Assembly (NCBI RefSeq): GCF_900095825.1
Contig: NZ_LT608315.1
Span: forward strand, 262,318 to 326,317
Origin: Acidaminococcus massiliensis
GTDB lineage: Bacteria > Bacillota > Negativicutes > Acidaminococcales > Acidaminococcaceae
Reading direction: 5' to 3'
Length of the DNA stretch: 64,000 nt
Shown: positions 32,941 through 41,526 of the stretch, one piece after another
How positions within the stretch are numbered: position 1 is the first letter of the stretch
Layout: every line of letters begins with the position of its first letter
The notes under the pieces: generated by a model
The model's database searches: none
What the model was told of the DNA's origin: nothing
What the model saw: the letters and a program-made list of their open reading frames with translations, nothing else
Position numbers and translations under genes: made by a program

Positions 32941-33059
32941 GGATATAGATTTGGTATCTTAGATTTCATTTAAAGACTCTTTCGAAAAAAGTAAAATAGG
33001 CAATGATACAGGTTGGCACAACGTATCTCCTACAAGTGATTCTTCAAAAATCTATATCC
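32941..33059. repeat. 119-bp segment with 12-bp terminal inverted repeats
   Basis: GGATATAGATTT (32941-32952) and its exact complement (33048-33059) bracket about 95 bases without a gene. It fills part of the 345-base gap between the aldolase and LysR genes; the rest is AT-rich and holds nothing else recognisable. It could be a small inverted-repeat element or a structured RNA. Confidence 0.4.
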
Positions 33060-33081
33060 AGTAACGGTATTGTGCATATGT

Positions 33082-33984
33082 CTATTCATCAATCTTAAAT
33101 TCCTGGAATAATTGCAAAAAAAATTGTTCATATGGTTTCAAGAGATATCCTTTCCGAAAAGCTCCGTTGATTCTCCAGTGATTCATTGCTTCATCCGGCA
33201 ATGTATAAAAAGCCAACTGCTTTTTTAAAGACGAGGACATCCCCATAAAGGCCGTTTCAGTGATAAAGCTGACAAAATTTTCCTGTTTTGCCAGCTTCAA
33301 CCGCAGGGCAGAACTTTTACTCCGGAGATAAATACGGGGTGAAAAAGATACAGTACTCAAATAACCATCTACAATTTTTCCCATTTTCTGGCTGCGCAAA
33401 GGCAAAATCCATTGAAAGTCCTGAAAAGCTTCCGGATTTCCTGGCTGGATTTCATCTTCCTGTTCTGGATTTCGATGCATTACCAATAAAATTCGGTCCA
33501 TCAACAGAAAGCGATATTCTAAAGCTGGATCCTCTATGGGCATATGGAGGATGGCTAGATCCACTTCCTTATCTATTAATCTGGATTCCAGATTTTCTCC
33601 CGCTTCTTCTGCTAACTGTATCTTGACATGGGGGTACCGACGGGAAAATCTAGGTAAAATAGTAGGCAAAAAATGCTGGGCACTGAAGATGGGAATCCCT
33701 AGACGTAAGGTTCCCCTTTCCTGATGGCTGATCTCATCCAACTGTGCCTGTAGGACTTCCTTTCTTTCCTGGGCATCCTGCAGATATGCCAAATACAGTT
33801 TGCCGGCTTCATTCAACCGGAGGGGAGCAACAGAATGATCGAACAAAGGTACTCCCAGAGATTCTTCCAATCGTCTGATATATTTGCTCAATGATGATTG
33901 AGAAACATACAGTTGCTGAGCCGCCTGGTTCAGGTTCCCCGTCTGGGCGATGGTAATGAAATAATAATCAGTATGGCTGGACAT
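33082..33984 (-). CDS. LysR-family transcriptional regulator
   Basis: A 300-residue regulator. The N-terminal winged helix-turn-helix reads FITIAQTGNLNQAAQQLYVSQSSLSKYIRRLEESLGVPLF, with the effector domain behind it (about 90-295). Start 33984 has AAGGAAGG six to ten bases upstream; a GTG at 33993 is less likely. It is divergent from the dehydrogenase/TRAP genes and upstream of the aldolase gene, so it is the likely local regulator of both, responding to the pathway substrate. Confidence 0.9.
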   Translation of the reverse strand: MSSHTDYYFITIAQTGNLNQAAQQLYVSQSSLSKYIRRLEESLGVPLFDHSVAPLRLNEAGKLYLAYLQDAQERKEVLQAQLDEISHQERGTLRLGIPIFSAQHFLPTILPRFSRRYPHVKIQLAEEAGENLESRLIDKEVDLAILHMPIEDPALEYRFLLMDRILLVMHRNPEQEDEIQPGNPEAFQDFQWILPLRSQKMGKIVDGYLSTVSFSPRIYLRSKSSALRLKLAKQENFVSFITETAFMGMSSSLKKQLAFYTLPDEAMNHWRINGAFRKGYLLKPYEQFFLQLFQEFKIDE

Positions 33985-34177
33985 CCGAAACACCTTCCTT
34001 AGAATATTACATTATAGTCATATTATATATGGAAAAATATATATTGGAAATACTTTAAAAAATCGGTAATAATCAAATCAAGCAAATTTTCATATGCTTC
34101 TGAAAAAGTGTTATTTTCTTCAGAAGTTTATGGACAGTACTATTATCGACAGCGTGTTAAAGAAAGGGGTAATCATC

Positions 34178-34688
34178 ATGCGTTATTCTTATGATGATCT
34201 GAAGAATTTGGGTGTACAGATCATGGAAAGAGCAGGACTGCAAAATTCTGAGGCGGAAATATTTCTGGAGAATCTGCTTTATGCTGATGCCCGAGGAGTC
34301 CATTCCCATGGTCTATCTCGTCTGGGGGTCTATGCCAAGCGGGTATCCTGTGGCGTCATCAAGTCCGGTGTCGATGCCACTGTAATCGCCGAAAGCGAAT
34401 CCACTGCCGCTCTGGACGGTCATAATGGGATTGGTGCGAAAATCGGCCGCCAGGCTATGGATCTAGCCATCAAAAAAGCCAAAGATACCGGATGTGCTGT
34501 AGTAACAGTGAAACATGGGAACCATTTTGGGGCTTGTTCTTTTTACAGCCGCTACGCTTCTCAAAAAGGGATGATTGCCATTGTCATGGCCAACAGCATC
34601 GCCAATGGAGTACCCTTTGGGGGAGCCAAAGCCATGCTGGGCACCAATCCGTTTGCTATAGCGGTTCCAGCCAATCATATGAGGGATT
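34178..34688 (+). pseudogene. Ldh2/MdhC-type dehydrogenase, N-terminal fragment (IS-disrupted)
   Basis: N-terminal half (170 residues) of a malate/L-lactate/sulfolactate dehydrogenase of the Ldh_2 family: DARGVHSHGLSRLGVY, ALDGHNGIGAK and the GNHFGACSFY and NPFAIAVPA segments are typical. The frame is cut by an IS3-family insertion after Asp170 and runs into a stop inside the element. Joining 34688 to 36230, i.e. removing the element and one ATT copy, restores one frame of 344 residues. AAAGGGG precedes ATG 34178. The NAD(P)-dependent oxidation of a 2-hydroxy acid is probably lost in this strain. Confidence 0.9.
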
Positions 34689-34750
34689 TGATGTGACCCC
34701 AAAAAGTTAGACCTTAGTAACGAGATGGTTTTTACTGTCTCGTTACTTTT

Positions 34751-35596
34751 TTATGCTGCCAGCAAAGAAAGCCTGTATTGAACAGGACTTTTCCAGCCCA
34801 GTTTTTCCTTGATCCTTTGTTCGTTATAGTATTTGATGTATCGTTCGATAGCGGCTTTTAGTTCTTCGTAGCTGTAGTAGATCACTCCATAATACATTTC
34901 CTGTTTCATTAAGCCGAAAAAGTTTTCCATTACAGCGTTATCATGACAGTTACCCTTTCGAGACATGCTCTGAAAAATTCGTTCTTTTTTTAGTTTCCTG
35001 GTATAGGCCTTCATTTGGTATGCCCAGCCCTGATCGGAGTGAAACGTTCTTCGATATGGACAATCAGCAGTAATTTCGATTGCTTCAGCTTGAGCTTCCA
35101 GTATGCTTTCAGCCGAAGGACGTTTGGCTATTCCATAGCTGATGATTTCATCATCGAACATGTCCAGGAAAGGATCCAGATAAAGCTTGTGCAGGGTCAG
35201 ATGTCCCTGTGTATCTACTTCATAATATTTGAATTCTGAAGTATCGGTCGTAATCTTCTGATGTGGGATATTCGTCTCAAAACGACGATGTATTCTATTC
35301 GGAGCAATGGTCCCTACCTTACCCTTATAGGAACTGTATTTACGGCTTTTCCGGGTAAAGGATGTTACCTGAAGGCTCAGTTTCTGCATGATACGTTGAA
35401 CTTTCTTCTTGTTCACGCAAATCCCTTGATTCTTCAGCTCACCGGTCATGCGCCGATATCCATAATCTTTATGCTGGCTGCGGATTTCCTGTATTTTGTC
35501 CTCTACTTCCTGGTCTGGATTCACGCGGTCAAACCGTTTCTGCCAGTACATATAGGTCGCTTTGGGCATTTGAGTATAGGAGAGAAGGTCTTTCAA
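34751..35596 (-). CDS. IS3-family transposase OrfB (DDE integrase domain)
   Basis: A 281-residue integrase-type transposase. The DDE residues can be placed: Asp in TTDTSEFKYYE, Asp in HSDQGWAYQ and Glu in VMENFFGLMKQE. HTH_21-like EIRSQHKDYGYRRMTGEL lies at the N-terminus. The frame begins at a TTG (35596) that overlaps the orfA stop by 4 bases; in this family OrfB is usually made as an OrfAB fusion by frameshift, which is not proven here. Confidence 0.92.
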   Translation of the reverse strand: MKDLLSYTQMPKATYMYWQKRFDRVNPDQEVEDKIQEIRSQHKDYGYRRMTGELKNQGICVNKKKVQRIMQKLSLQVTSFTRKSRKYSSYKGKVGTIAPNRIHRRFETNIPHQKITTDTSEFKYYEVDTQGHLTLHKLYLDPFLDMFDDEIISYGIAKRPSAESILEAQAEAIEITADCPYRRTFHSDQGWAYQMKAYTRKLKKERIFQSMSRKGNCHDNAVMENFFGLMKQEMYYGVIYYSYEELKAAIERYIKYYNEQRIKEKLGWKSPVQYRLSLLAA

Positions 35597-36171
35597 TTTG
35601 AATGATCTTCGGAGACTGGAGATGATTTTCGCAACTCTCTCATTTTTGCTTCGTCCTCTAAACGCAGTCTCCTCAGTTCTTTTAAAAAAGCATTCTCTAT
35701 ACGGAGTTTAAGATTTTCATCCTCTAACTCCTTGACATGTTCCACACTGATGTCGACCATCGGCTGCTGAACCTGGGTATCTGTTTTTTTGGTTTGAGAT
35801 TTGTTCAAAGTTCTCTTCCTGCCTTTTTTATGTGACCGTAAAGCATCTGGTCCCGCAATTCTAAATTCATTGACCCATCTGGCAATCATTGATGGGTTGT
35901 TGATCCCTACTTGAATTGCTAGTTCCTGATATGAGATTTCATTTGTTAAGTAAGACTCTACCACAGAAAGTTTTTCTTTGAAAGAGTATATTTTTTGAGA
36001 GCGGGATCTTTTCAGTCCATCATCACCAAATGCCTTGTAAGCAGCAACCCACTTTAGCAGCTGGCTGCTACTTGCCATCCCATATTTACGTGAAATAGAA
36101 ATACACCCTTCGTCACTGTTCAAATATTCCAGTACTATTTTTTTCTTAAATTCATAGCTGTGTTTTGCCAT
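35593..36171 (-). CDS. IS3-family transposase OrfA (helix-turn-helix)
   Basis: A 192-residue protein with two helix-turn-helix units (about residues 8-60 and 70-120) and a C-terminal leucine-rich coiled coil (KELEDENLKLRIENAFLKELRRL), the build of IS150-group OrfA. It binds the inverted repeats and joins OrfB. It reads away from the hairpin at the right end of the element. Confidence 0.92.
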   Translation of the reverse strand: MAKHSYEFKKKIVLEYLNSDEGCISISRKYGMASSSQLLKWVAAYKAFGDDGLKRSRSQKIYSFKEKLSVVESYLTNEISYQELAIQVGINNPSMIARWVNEFRIAGPDALRSHKKGRKRTLNKSQTKKTDTQVQQPMVDISVEHVKELEDENLKLRIENAFLKELRRLRLEDEAKMRELRKSSPVSEDHSN

Positions 36172-36177
36172 AAAAAA

Positions 36178-36222
36178 CTGACCCCCAATTGTTAGATTTT
36201 TGGTCTAACAATTGGGGGTCAG
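36178..36222. repeat. Perfect hairpin at the right end of the IS
   Basis: A 19-bp perfect stem whose outer arm is the right inverted repeat itself (CTGACCCCCAATTGTTAGA and complement, 7-base loop). It lies just upstream of orfA and could shield the transposase from outside transcription. Confidence 0.8.
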
Positions 36223-36226
36223 CTCA

Positions 36227-36753
36227 ATTTCGATTTTGACGGTGCCACCAGTACTGTTGCCCATGGAAAAGTGGTACTGGCTCAAAAAGAGGGAAAATCG
36301 ATTCCCTTGGGCTGGGGCGTGGATAAAGAAGGCCGCCCCACTACGGATCCCCATCACGTAGCCTTCATGGTACCTTTTGGCGGAGCCAAAGGGTCCGCCT
36401 TGAGCTTATTCATTGACATAATGTGCAGTTGTTTGGCTGGCGGTCTCAATTCCAGGAAAAGTCATTCATTCTTTAAAGATTTTGATCACCCACAGGATAT
36501 CGGTTACGTAATGATTGTCATCAACCCAGATAAATTTCTGCCCGAAGAAGAATTCCTGCAAAAGGTAGATGCTGAGCTGAAAGATTTTTCTGATTGTCCG
36601 CCTGCAGTTGGACACAACAAAGTATATCTGCCCGGGGAAATCGAAGGAATGAAAGAAACTGAAAGTACAAAAAAAGGCGTTGAATTATCCGATACCACAA
36701 TTCGTGAATTGAAAAAATTGTGCATGGACTATGGAGTAACAGAGAATCTATAA
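36227..36753 (+). pseudogene. Ldh2/MdhC-type dehydrogenase, C-terminal fragment
   Basis: The C-terminal half of the dehydrogenase broken by the IS. It continues DFDGATSTVAHGKVVLAQKEGKSIP, then GWGVDKEGRPTTDP and MVPFGGAKGSALSLFIDI, all typical of the Ldh_2 family, and ends at 36753. It has no start of its own near the junction; an ATG at 36271 could give a useless fragment. The downstream TRAP gene follows after 13 bases, so its expression may depend on read-through across the element. Confidence 0.9.
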
Positions 36754-36766
36754 AAGGAGGCCAATT

Positions 36767-38149
36767 ATGCAGCACATCGGCATAGGTATTGTATCGTTGC
36801 TGTTATACATCGGAGCTATCATTTTATTCAATATGGTACTGAAGCGAAAGATGGGCGAAGCCATGATGTGGTCCTGCATCCTCCTCTGGATTGTAGGAGT
36901 ATTCTTCGGCGGAAAAGACCCAGTGAAATTCGGAACAGACGGGATCATGTACGCCATTAGCCAGGAAGTGGTTTACGCTGGTTTGGCGTTTGTATTCATG
37001 GCTTATATCATGGAAAGGACCGGAATCATCGGCCGTTTGGTAAATATCCTGAATGCTTTCCTGGGTCGTCTGCCTGGCGGCGCTGGCTATGTAGCCACAA
37101 TTGGGTGTGCCCTTTTCGGAATGGTTTCCGGTGTAGCTTCCGCTAATACCGCAGCCATCGGTTCTGTGACAATTCCTTGGATGAAACAGACAGGTTGGTC
37201 AAAGGAAAGGGCCGCCTGCGTAGTAGCTGGCAATTCAGGGCTTGGAAATGTTTTCCCTCCCTCTACAACCATGCTTTTGTTCCTGGCCTTTGACTCTGTT
37301 GCGAAGGAACTCAATGGCTCTCAACTATATATTGGACTCATGAGCGTCGGAATAGTCGCCCTGATCATTCGATTAGGTGTAGTATGGTATTTTGCCAAAA
37401 AGGAGGGACTGAAAGGTCTCCCATCAGACCAAATCCAACCAATCAGCAAAGCTTTGAAAGAAAATGGTTCTGCCCTGATCCTGTTCCTGGGTGTAGCCTT
37501 GCCACTGCTGGCCACCATGGGGCCTACCGGAGAAATCGTAAAAGCCATGATGGCGCCCATTAAAGGCGGCTTCAAGTCCATTTCTCTAATCCTTTGGATT
37601 CCCATGTTGATTACTTTTTTCTCCATTTTGGAAGGTTGGAAAAGTTTGCCTCACAACTTAAAAGGGTGGCATGAAATGTGCAAATCCACAATCGACCGTT
37701 TCAATGAATTGGGTGCCATCTTAATTTTTGCGTTCGTTTCCTCTAGGATGCTGACAAAATTGAATCTAACTAAAGAATTCGTAGCTGTATTCCAGGAAAT
37801 TGCCAATTATTCTCCCATGTTGGTTATTTTCAGCATTGCCATCATCTTAACCATTATGGTGGGCCCTTTTAACTCCACAGCTACTACCACAGCCATGGGT
37901 GCAGCCTGCTATGCTGCACTGCGGACCATAGGTCTGCCGCCAGTAGCCTGTGCCGTGGCCTTTATTAACTTGGTATCCAATCAAGGCTGTGTGCCGCCCA
38001 ATTCTGCCCCCATCTACATTGGATGCGGTATCGCAGGCGTAGAAGAACCAACTAAACTTTTCAAAGAATTGGTTTACTTTTATGCCTTGCCAGAAGTTAT
38101 TTTATCAATCTTAGTAATGATGCAGGTTCTTCCTGTAGCAGGTGCTTAA
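36767..38149 (+). CDS. TRAP-type transporter large permease (DctM-like)
   Basis: A 460-residue membrane protein with about a dozen helices. The segments GAGYVATIGCALFGMVSGVASANTAAIGSVTIPWM and NSGLGNVFPPSTTMLLFL match DctM/SiaM-type large subunits (signature A-x-x-A-x-IG-x-x-x-IP and PPS). A second half repeats the theme with GPFNSTATTTAMGAACYAAL and VPPNSAPIYIGCGIAGV. Such carriers move C4-dicarboxylates, sugar acids or other carboxylates with Na+. AAAAGGAGG precedes the ATG. It follows the broken dehydrogenase, so substrate and enzyme probably belong together. Confidence 0.85.
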   Translation: MQHIGIGIVSLLLYIGAIILFNMVLKRKMGEAMMWSCILLWIVGVFFGGKDPVKFGTDGIMYAISQEVVYAGLAFVFMAYIMERTGIIGRLVNILNAFLGRLPGGAGYVATIGCALFGMVSGVASANTAAIGSVTIPWMKQTGWSKERAACVVAGNSGLGNVFPPSTTMLLFLAFDSVAKELNGSQLYIGLMSVGIVALIIRLGVVWYFAKKEGLKGLPSDQIQPISKALKENGSALILFLGVALPLLATMGPTGEIVKAMMAPIKGGFKSISLILWIPMLITFFSILEGWKSLPHNLKGWHEMCKSTIDRFNELGAILIFAFVSSRMLTKLNLTKEFVAVFQEIANYSPMLVIFSIAIILTIMVGPFNSTATTTAMGAACYAALRTIGLPPVACAVAFINLVSNQGCVPPNSAPIYIGCGIAGVEEPTKLFKELVYFYALPEVILSILVMMQVLPVAGA

Positions 38150-38164
38150 AAGGAGTATCGCATA

Positions 38165-38416
38165 ATGAAAAAACAACTTTATGCCATTCTTGCTTTTGGT
38201 TTCGAGATTACAATGGTGCTGTACATGCTTATGGGCCTTACAATCGTATTTGTGCAATGTGCTGGAATTTTGATGTACAACCCGTCGCTTGTCTTTACCA
38301 TTAATTCCATGCTGAAGATGCCTGCTACATGGCTGTCCAGCATCAGCGGTTTATGCGGGTTTGCCGCCTGGTATGTACGGCCCAATAAGAAAAAAGTCAT
38401 CATCGAAGAAGAATAA
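38165..38416 (+). CDS. Small membrane protein, likely TRAP small (DctQ-like) subunit
   Basis: An 83-residue protein with two hydrophobic helices (about 8-32 and 58-72) and a basic, then acidic tail. It follows the large TRAP subunit after 15 bases, where the small subunit is expected, but it is only about half the usual DctQ length and has fewer helices. A direct family match could not be confirmed. No periplasmic DctP-type receptor gene is present in the neighbourhood. Confidence 0.6.
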   Translation: MKKQLYAILAFGFEITMVLYMLMGLTIVFVQCAGILMYNPSLVFTINSMLKMPATWLSSISGLCGFAAWYVRPNKKKVIIEEE

Positions 38417-38476
38417 AGAACCCTGCATTGAGATATGATAAGGGCACCTCTATTATGCCAGATATAAGACTCTACA

Positions 38477-38523
38477 ACTATGGGAGTGTTGCAGGAAAAT
38501 ATGCAACACTCCCATAGTATTTT
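38477..38523 (+). terminator. Terminator of the TRAP operon
   Basis: A 16-bp stem ACTATGGGAGTGTTGC with complement, 10-base loop, followed by ATTTT. Member of the GTTGC hairpin family. Confidence 0.85.
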
Positions 38524-38558
38524 CACAGATTAAGGTCTTTGGATTCTATGCAAAACAA

Positions 38559-38599
38559 GGGCTGCAAAGAAATGATTGCTCATTTCTTTGCAGCCCCTT
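38559..38599. terminator. Terminator at the end of the ribosomal protein operon
   Basis: A 17-bp perfect stem GGGCTGCAAAGAAATGA with complement. It lies 17 bases beyond the rplL stop and could stop transcription from both sides. Confidence 0.75.
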
Positions 38600-38615
38600 T
38601 CTGGTGCAGCAGAAA

Positions 38616-38981
38616 TTATTTCAGTTCTACGGTAGCGCCAGCTTCTTCCAGTTTGGCTTTCATAGCTTCAGCATCAGCTTTGGCAACATGTTCTTTCAGG
38701 GTGTTAGGAGCAGCGTCAACAGCAGCTTTGGCTTCTTTCAGGCCCAGGCCGGTCAGTTCCCGGACAACTTTGATCACGTTGATCTTGCTGGCACCAACTT
38801 CTTTCAGGACAACATCGAAGTCGGTCTTTTCAGCAGCAGCAGCGCCGGCAGCAGGAGCAGCAGCTACAGCAACAGGAGCAGCAGCGCTGACACCGAACTT
38901 GTCTTCCATGGCTTTAACCAGGTCGGCCAGTTCCAGAACAGTCATATTTTCAATGGCTTCCATAATTTGATCTTTATCCAT
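38616..38981 (-). CDS. rplL: Ribosomal protein bL12 (L7/L12)
   Basis: A 121-residue protein with the N-terminal dimerisation domain (about 1-32), an Ala/Pro hinge (about 33-50) and the C-terminal factor-binding domain with [32 protein letters not shown] and the VELK end. It forms the ribosomal stalk on L10. It is the last gene of the block; rpoB does not follow. Confidence 0.97.
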   Translation of the reverse strand: MDKDQIMEAIENMTVLELADLVKAMEDKFGVSAAAPVAVAAAPAAGAAAAEKTDFDVVLKEVGASKINVIKVVRELTGLGLKEAKAAVDAAPNTLKEHVAKADAEAMKAKLEEAGATVELK

Positions 38982-39056
38982 TTTTCATACCTCCAAAATT
39001 TTAAATGAAATGGGTAATGGTTTTTCATCAGGCTGCAGGATCAGCCTGATTTCCGA

Positions 39057-39590
39057 TTAAGCAGATTCCTGCTCTTTCTTTTGCCGTACAGCTTCCAGGG
39101 TATACACAAAGTTGCGGATGGTCCCCTGCAGTACGTTGACAAGCCCGGAAATAGGGGCCTGCATGCTGCCAACCAGTTTGGCCAGCAGTTCTTCTCTGGA
39201 AGGCAGTTCTGCCACAGCCTTGACTTCGTCCAGGCCGATGACTTTACCATCCAGGACACCGGCTTTGATTTCCAGAGCCTTGTGGTCCTTGCTGAAATCG
39301 TTCAGGATCTTGGCAGGAGCCACAGGATCCTCAGCGGAGAAGGCCACAGCGGTGTTGTGTTCCAGGTAGGCATCCAGCCCTTCGATACCGGCTTCCTGGG
39401 CAGCGATACGGATAAAGGTGTTTTTCGCAACCATGTACTTCACACCAGCTTCACGCATCTTGCTTCTCAGTTCGGTATCTTCAGCTACGGTCAGACCGCA
39501 GTAGTCAACCAGGACAACACCCTTGGAGCTGGTCAGCAGATCTTTCAGTTCAGCGACTTTCCCAGCTTTTTCAGGTCTAATATCATGCAT
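39057..39590 (-). CDS. rplJ: Ribosomal protein uL10
   Basis: A 177-residue protein; KGVVLVDYCGLTVAEDTELRSKMREAGV and KNTFIRIAA are typical of L10, which anchors the L12 dimers. Start 39590 has AAGGAGG ten bases upstream. It follows a 160-base leader with an L10-type regulatory structure and precedes rplL. Confidence 0.96.
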   Translation of the reverse strand: MHDIRPEKAGKVAELKDLLTSSKGVVLVDYCGLTVAEDTELRSKMREAGVKYMVAKNTFIRIAAQEAGIEGLDAYLEHNTAVAFSAEDPVAPAKILNDFSKDHKALEIKAGVLDGKVIGLDEVKAVAELPSREELLAKLVGSMQAPISGLVNVLQGTIRNFVYTLEAVRQKKEQESA

Positions 39591-39634
39591 CAGTAGTACA
39601 CCTCCTTGCGTCAGAGTTTTATTAATCAACGAAA

Positions 39635-39745
39635 AGACCTCTCGGCGGGTCAGCCGGAGGTCATGTTTATCAACACTCCGACCTAGGCAGGTGAATGGTT
39701 CGTTAGGCTTCCGCGCCTGCTGTCTTGGGTCCGATGGTCATTTTC
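39635..39745 (-). promoter_or_regulatory. Ribosomal protein L10 leader
   Basis: On the minus strand, CAGCAGGCGCGGAAGCCTAACG...CCTGCCTAGG matches the known L10 leader core of Firmicutes. It is followed by a hairpin (GACCTCCGGCTGACCCGCCGAGAGGTC) and TTTTCG, which would act as the controlled terminator. Excess L10 is expected to reduce rplJ-rplL expression. Confidence 0.85.
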
Positions 39746-39752
39746 TATTTGA

Positions 39753-40454
39753 TTATTTGTTGCTGTCGGCTTTCAGTACATCGACGGGAACGCCAGGGCC
39801 CATGGTGGTGCTCAGGGTTACGCTCTTGATATACTGGCCTTTTGCGCCGGAGGGTTTCACTTTGATCAGGGTGGTGATCAGAGTCAGATAGTTTTCCAGC
39901 AGCTTATCAGCGTCAAAGGAAGCTTTGCCGATGGCGGTCTGTACGTTACCGGCTTTGTCGGTACGGTACTCGATCTTACCAGCTTTGATTTCATTGACGG
40001 CACGGGTGACATCCATGGTCACAGTACCCACTTTGGGGTTAGGCATCAAGCCTTTGGGGCCCAGGATTTTACCCAGACGGCCAACCGTACCCATCATGTC
40101 AGGGGTGGCTACGCAGACGTCGAAGTCGGTCCAGCCGCCTTTGATCTTTTCTACGTATTCATCAGTGCCAACAAAGTCAGCGCCGGCTGCTTCAGCTTCT
40201 TTCGCTTTAGCACCTCTTGCGAAAACCAGCACAGTCTTGGATTTGCCAGTGCCGTTGGGGAGAACCAGAGCCCCGCGGACCTGCTGGTCAGCGTACTTAG
40301 GATCTACGCCCAGACGGACGGAAACTTCTACCGTACTGTCGAATTTGGTCACAGAAGTCTGTTTTACCAGTTCAACTGCTTCCTTGGGGGAATATGCCTT
40401 GCCAGCTTCGATGAGCTTTGCGGCGTCGGTATATTTCTTACCAGCTTTACTCAT
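39753..40454 (-). CDS. rplA: Ribosomal protein uL1
   Basis: A 233-residue protein with the L1 signature region ([36 protein letters not shown]). It binds 23S rRNA at the L1 stalk and controls its own operon in other bacteria. Length is normal. It lies 55 bases after rplK and before the L10 leader. Confidence 0.97.
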   Translation of the reverse strand: MSKAGKKYTDAAKLIEAGKAYSPKEAVELVKQTSVTKFDSTVEVSVRLGVDPKYADQQVRGALVLPNGTGKSKTVLVFARGAKAKEAEAAGADFVGTDEYVEKIKGGWTDFDVCVATPDMMGTVGRLGKILGPKGLMPNPKVGTVTMDVTRAVNEIKAGKIEYRTDKAGNVQTAIGKASFDADKLLENYLTLITTLIKVKPSGAKGQYIKSVTLSTTMGPGVPVDVLKADSNK

Positions 40455-40508
40455 TGTTTGTTCCTCCTTGTGGTCAAACGGCTTTTGCCTCCCACAGTCT
40501 GTCAGACA

Positions 40509-40934
40509 TTAGTCTTCTACAGTAATACCCATGCTCCGGGCAGTACCTTCGACCATGCGCATAGCAGCTTCAACAGAGCCAGCGTTTAGGTCTTTCATCT
40601 TGCTTTCAGCGATCTCACGGACTTTGTCACGTTTAATGGTGGCAACTTTGTTCTTGTTGGGTTCGCCGGAAGCCTTTTCAATCCCACAGGCCTTTTTCAG
40701 CAGGACAGCTGCAGGAGGGGTCTTCGTAACGAACGTAAAGGAACGATCTTCGAAAACAGTGATCTCAACAGGGATGATCAGACCAACCTGTTTGGCAGTC
40801 CGTTCGTTGAAGTCTTTCACGAAGGCCATGATGTTGATACCAGCCTGGCCCAGTGCCGGACCTACGGGAGGTGCCGGAGTTGCCTTGCCAGCAGGAACCT
40901 GCAGTTTAACCATCTTTACGACTTTCTTAGGCAT
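40509..40934 (-). CDS. rplK: Ribosomal protein uL11
   Basis: A 141-residue protein with [23 protein letters not shown] at the N-terminus, the loop that meets rRNA and factors, and [25 protein letters not shown] at the C-terminus. It lies 18 bases after nusG. Confidence 0.97.
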   Translation of the reverse strand: MPKKVVKMVKLQVPAGKATPAPPVGPALGQAGINIMAFVKDFNERTAKQVGLIIPVEITVFEDRSFTFVTKTPPAAVLLKKACGIEKASGEPNKNKVATIKRDKVREIAESKMKDLNAGSVEAAMRMVEGTARSMGITVED

Positions 40935-40951
40935 AATTTACACCTCCTTAC

Positions 40952-41524
40952 TTATTCAATAGCTTCCACTTGGGTGAATTTAACTTCAATGGGAGTCTCA
41001 CGTCCGAACATTTCGACCATCACTTTGATCTTCTGCTGTTCGTCGTTGATCTCCGCTACCGTCCCGACCATATCAGTAAAACCAGGGGCCTTGATGCGGA
41101 CGGTATCATTCAAACCTACAGGGCATTCCATCCGGACGACAGGCTCTGCGGCAGTCTTGCCTGCAGCCTTCCCGCTGCCTTCTTTGGGCTGTGCCCCAAG
41201 GATGCGTTCAACTTCACGGTCAGATAAGGGAATGGGTTTCGTGCCAGTGCCAACGAAGCCGGTTACACCAGGGGTGTTCCGCACAGCATACCAAGTCCGA
41301 TCGTCTACGATCATTTCGATCAGTACATAGCCCGGAAATACCTTCCGTGCAACGATCTTCTGCTTGTCATCCTTTGCGTCCACTTCATTCTGCATGGGAA
41401 CCAGCACCTGGAAGATCTGCTCTTCCATACCTAGGGAATGGATCTTGCTTTCCAGGTTCATCTTGACCTTATTCTCATAACCGGAATAAGTATGAATGAC
41501 ATACCAGTGCTTTTGACCTTCCAT
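40952..41524 (-). CDS. nusG: Transcription elongation/antitermination factor NusG
   Basis: A 190-residue protein: NGN domain with WYVIHTYSGYENKVK and FPGYVLIEM (about 7-120) and a KOW domain (about 135-190: NDTVRIKAPGFTDMVGTV). It binds RNA polymerase and couples it to Rho or the ribosome. It begins 3 bases after secE. Confidence 0.97.
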   Translation of the reverse strand: MEGQKHWYVIHTYSGYENKVKMNLESKIHSLGMEEQIFQVLVPMQNEVDAKDDKQKIVARKVFPGYVLIEMIVDDRTWYAVRNTPGVTGFVGTGTKPIPLSDREVERILGAQPKEGSGKAAGKTAAEPVVRMECPVGLNDTVRIKAPGFTDMVGTVAEINDEQQKIKVMVEMFGRETPIEVKFTQVEAIE

Positions 41525-41526
41525 GC

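Larger units (their letters stand above)
34689..36226 (-). mobile_element. IS3-family (IS150-type) insertion sequence, 1538 bp
   Basis: The ends are TGATGTGACCCC on the left and the complement TGAGCTGACCCC on the right; 20 of the outer 25 bases match as an inverted repeat. A 3-bp target duplication ATT lies at 34686-34688 and 36227-36229. Two transposase frames on the minus strand fill it. Both frames are intact, the ends are complete and the target gene can be rejoined exactly, so the insertion looks recent. Confidence 0.93.
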
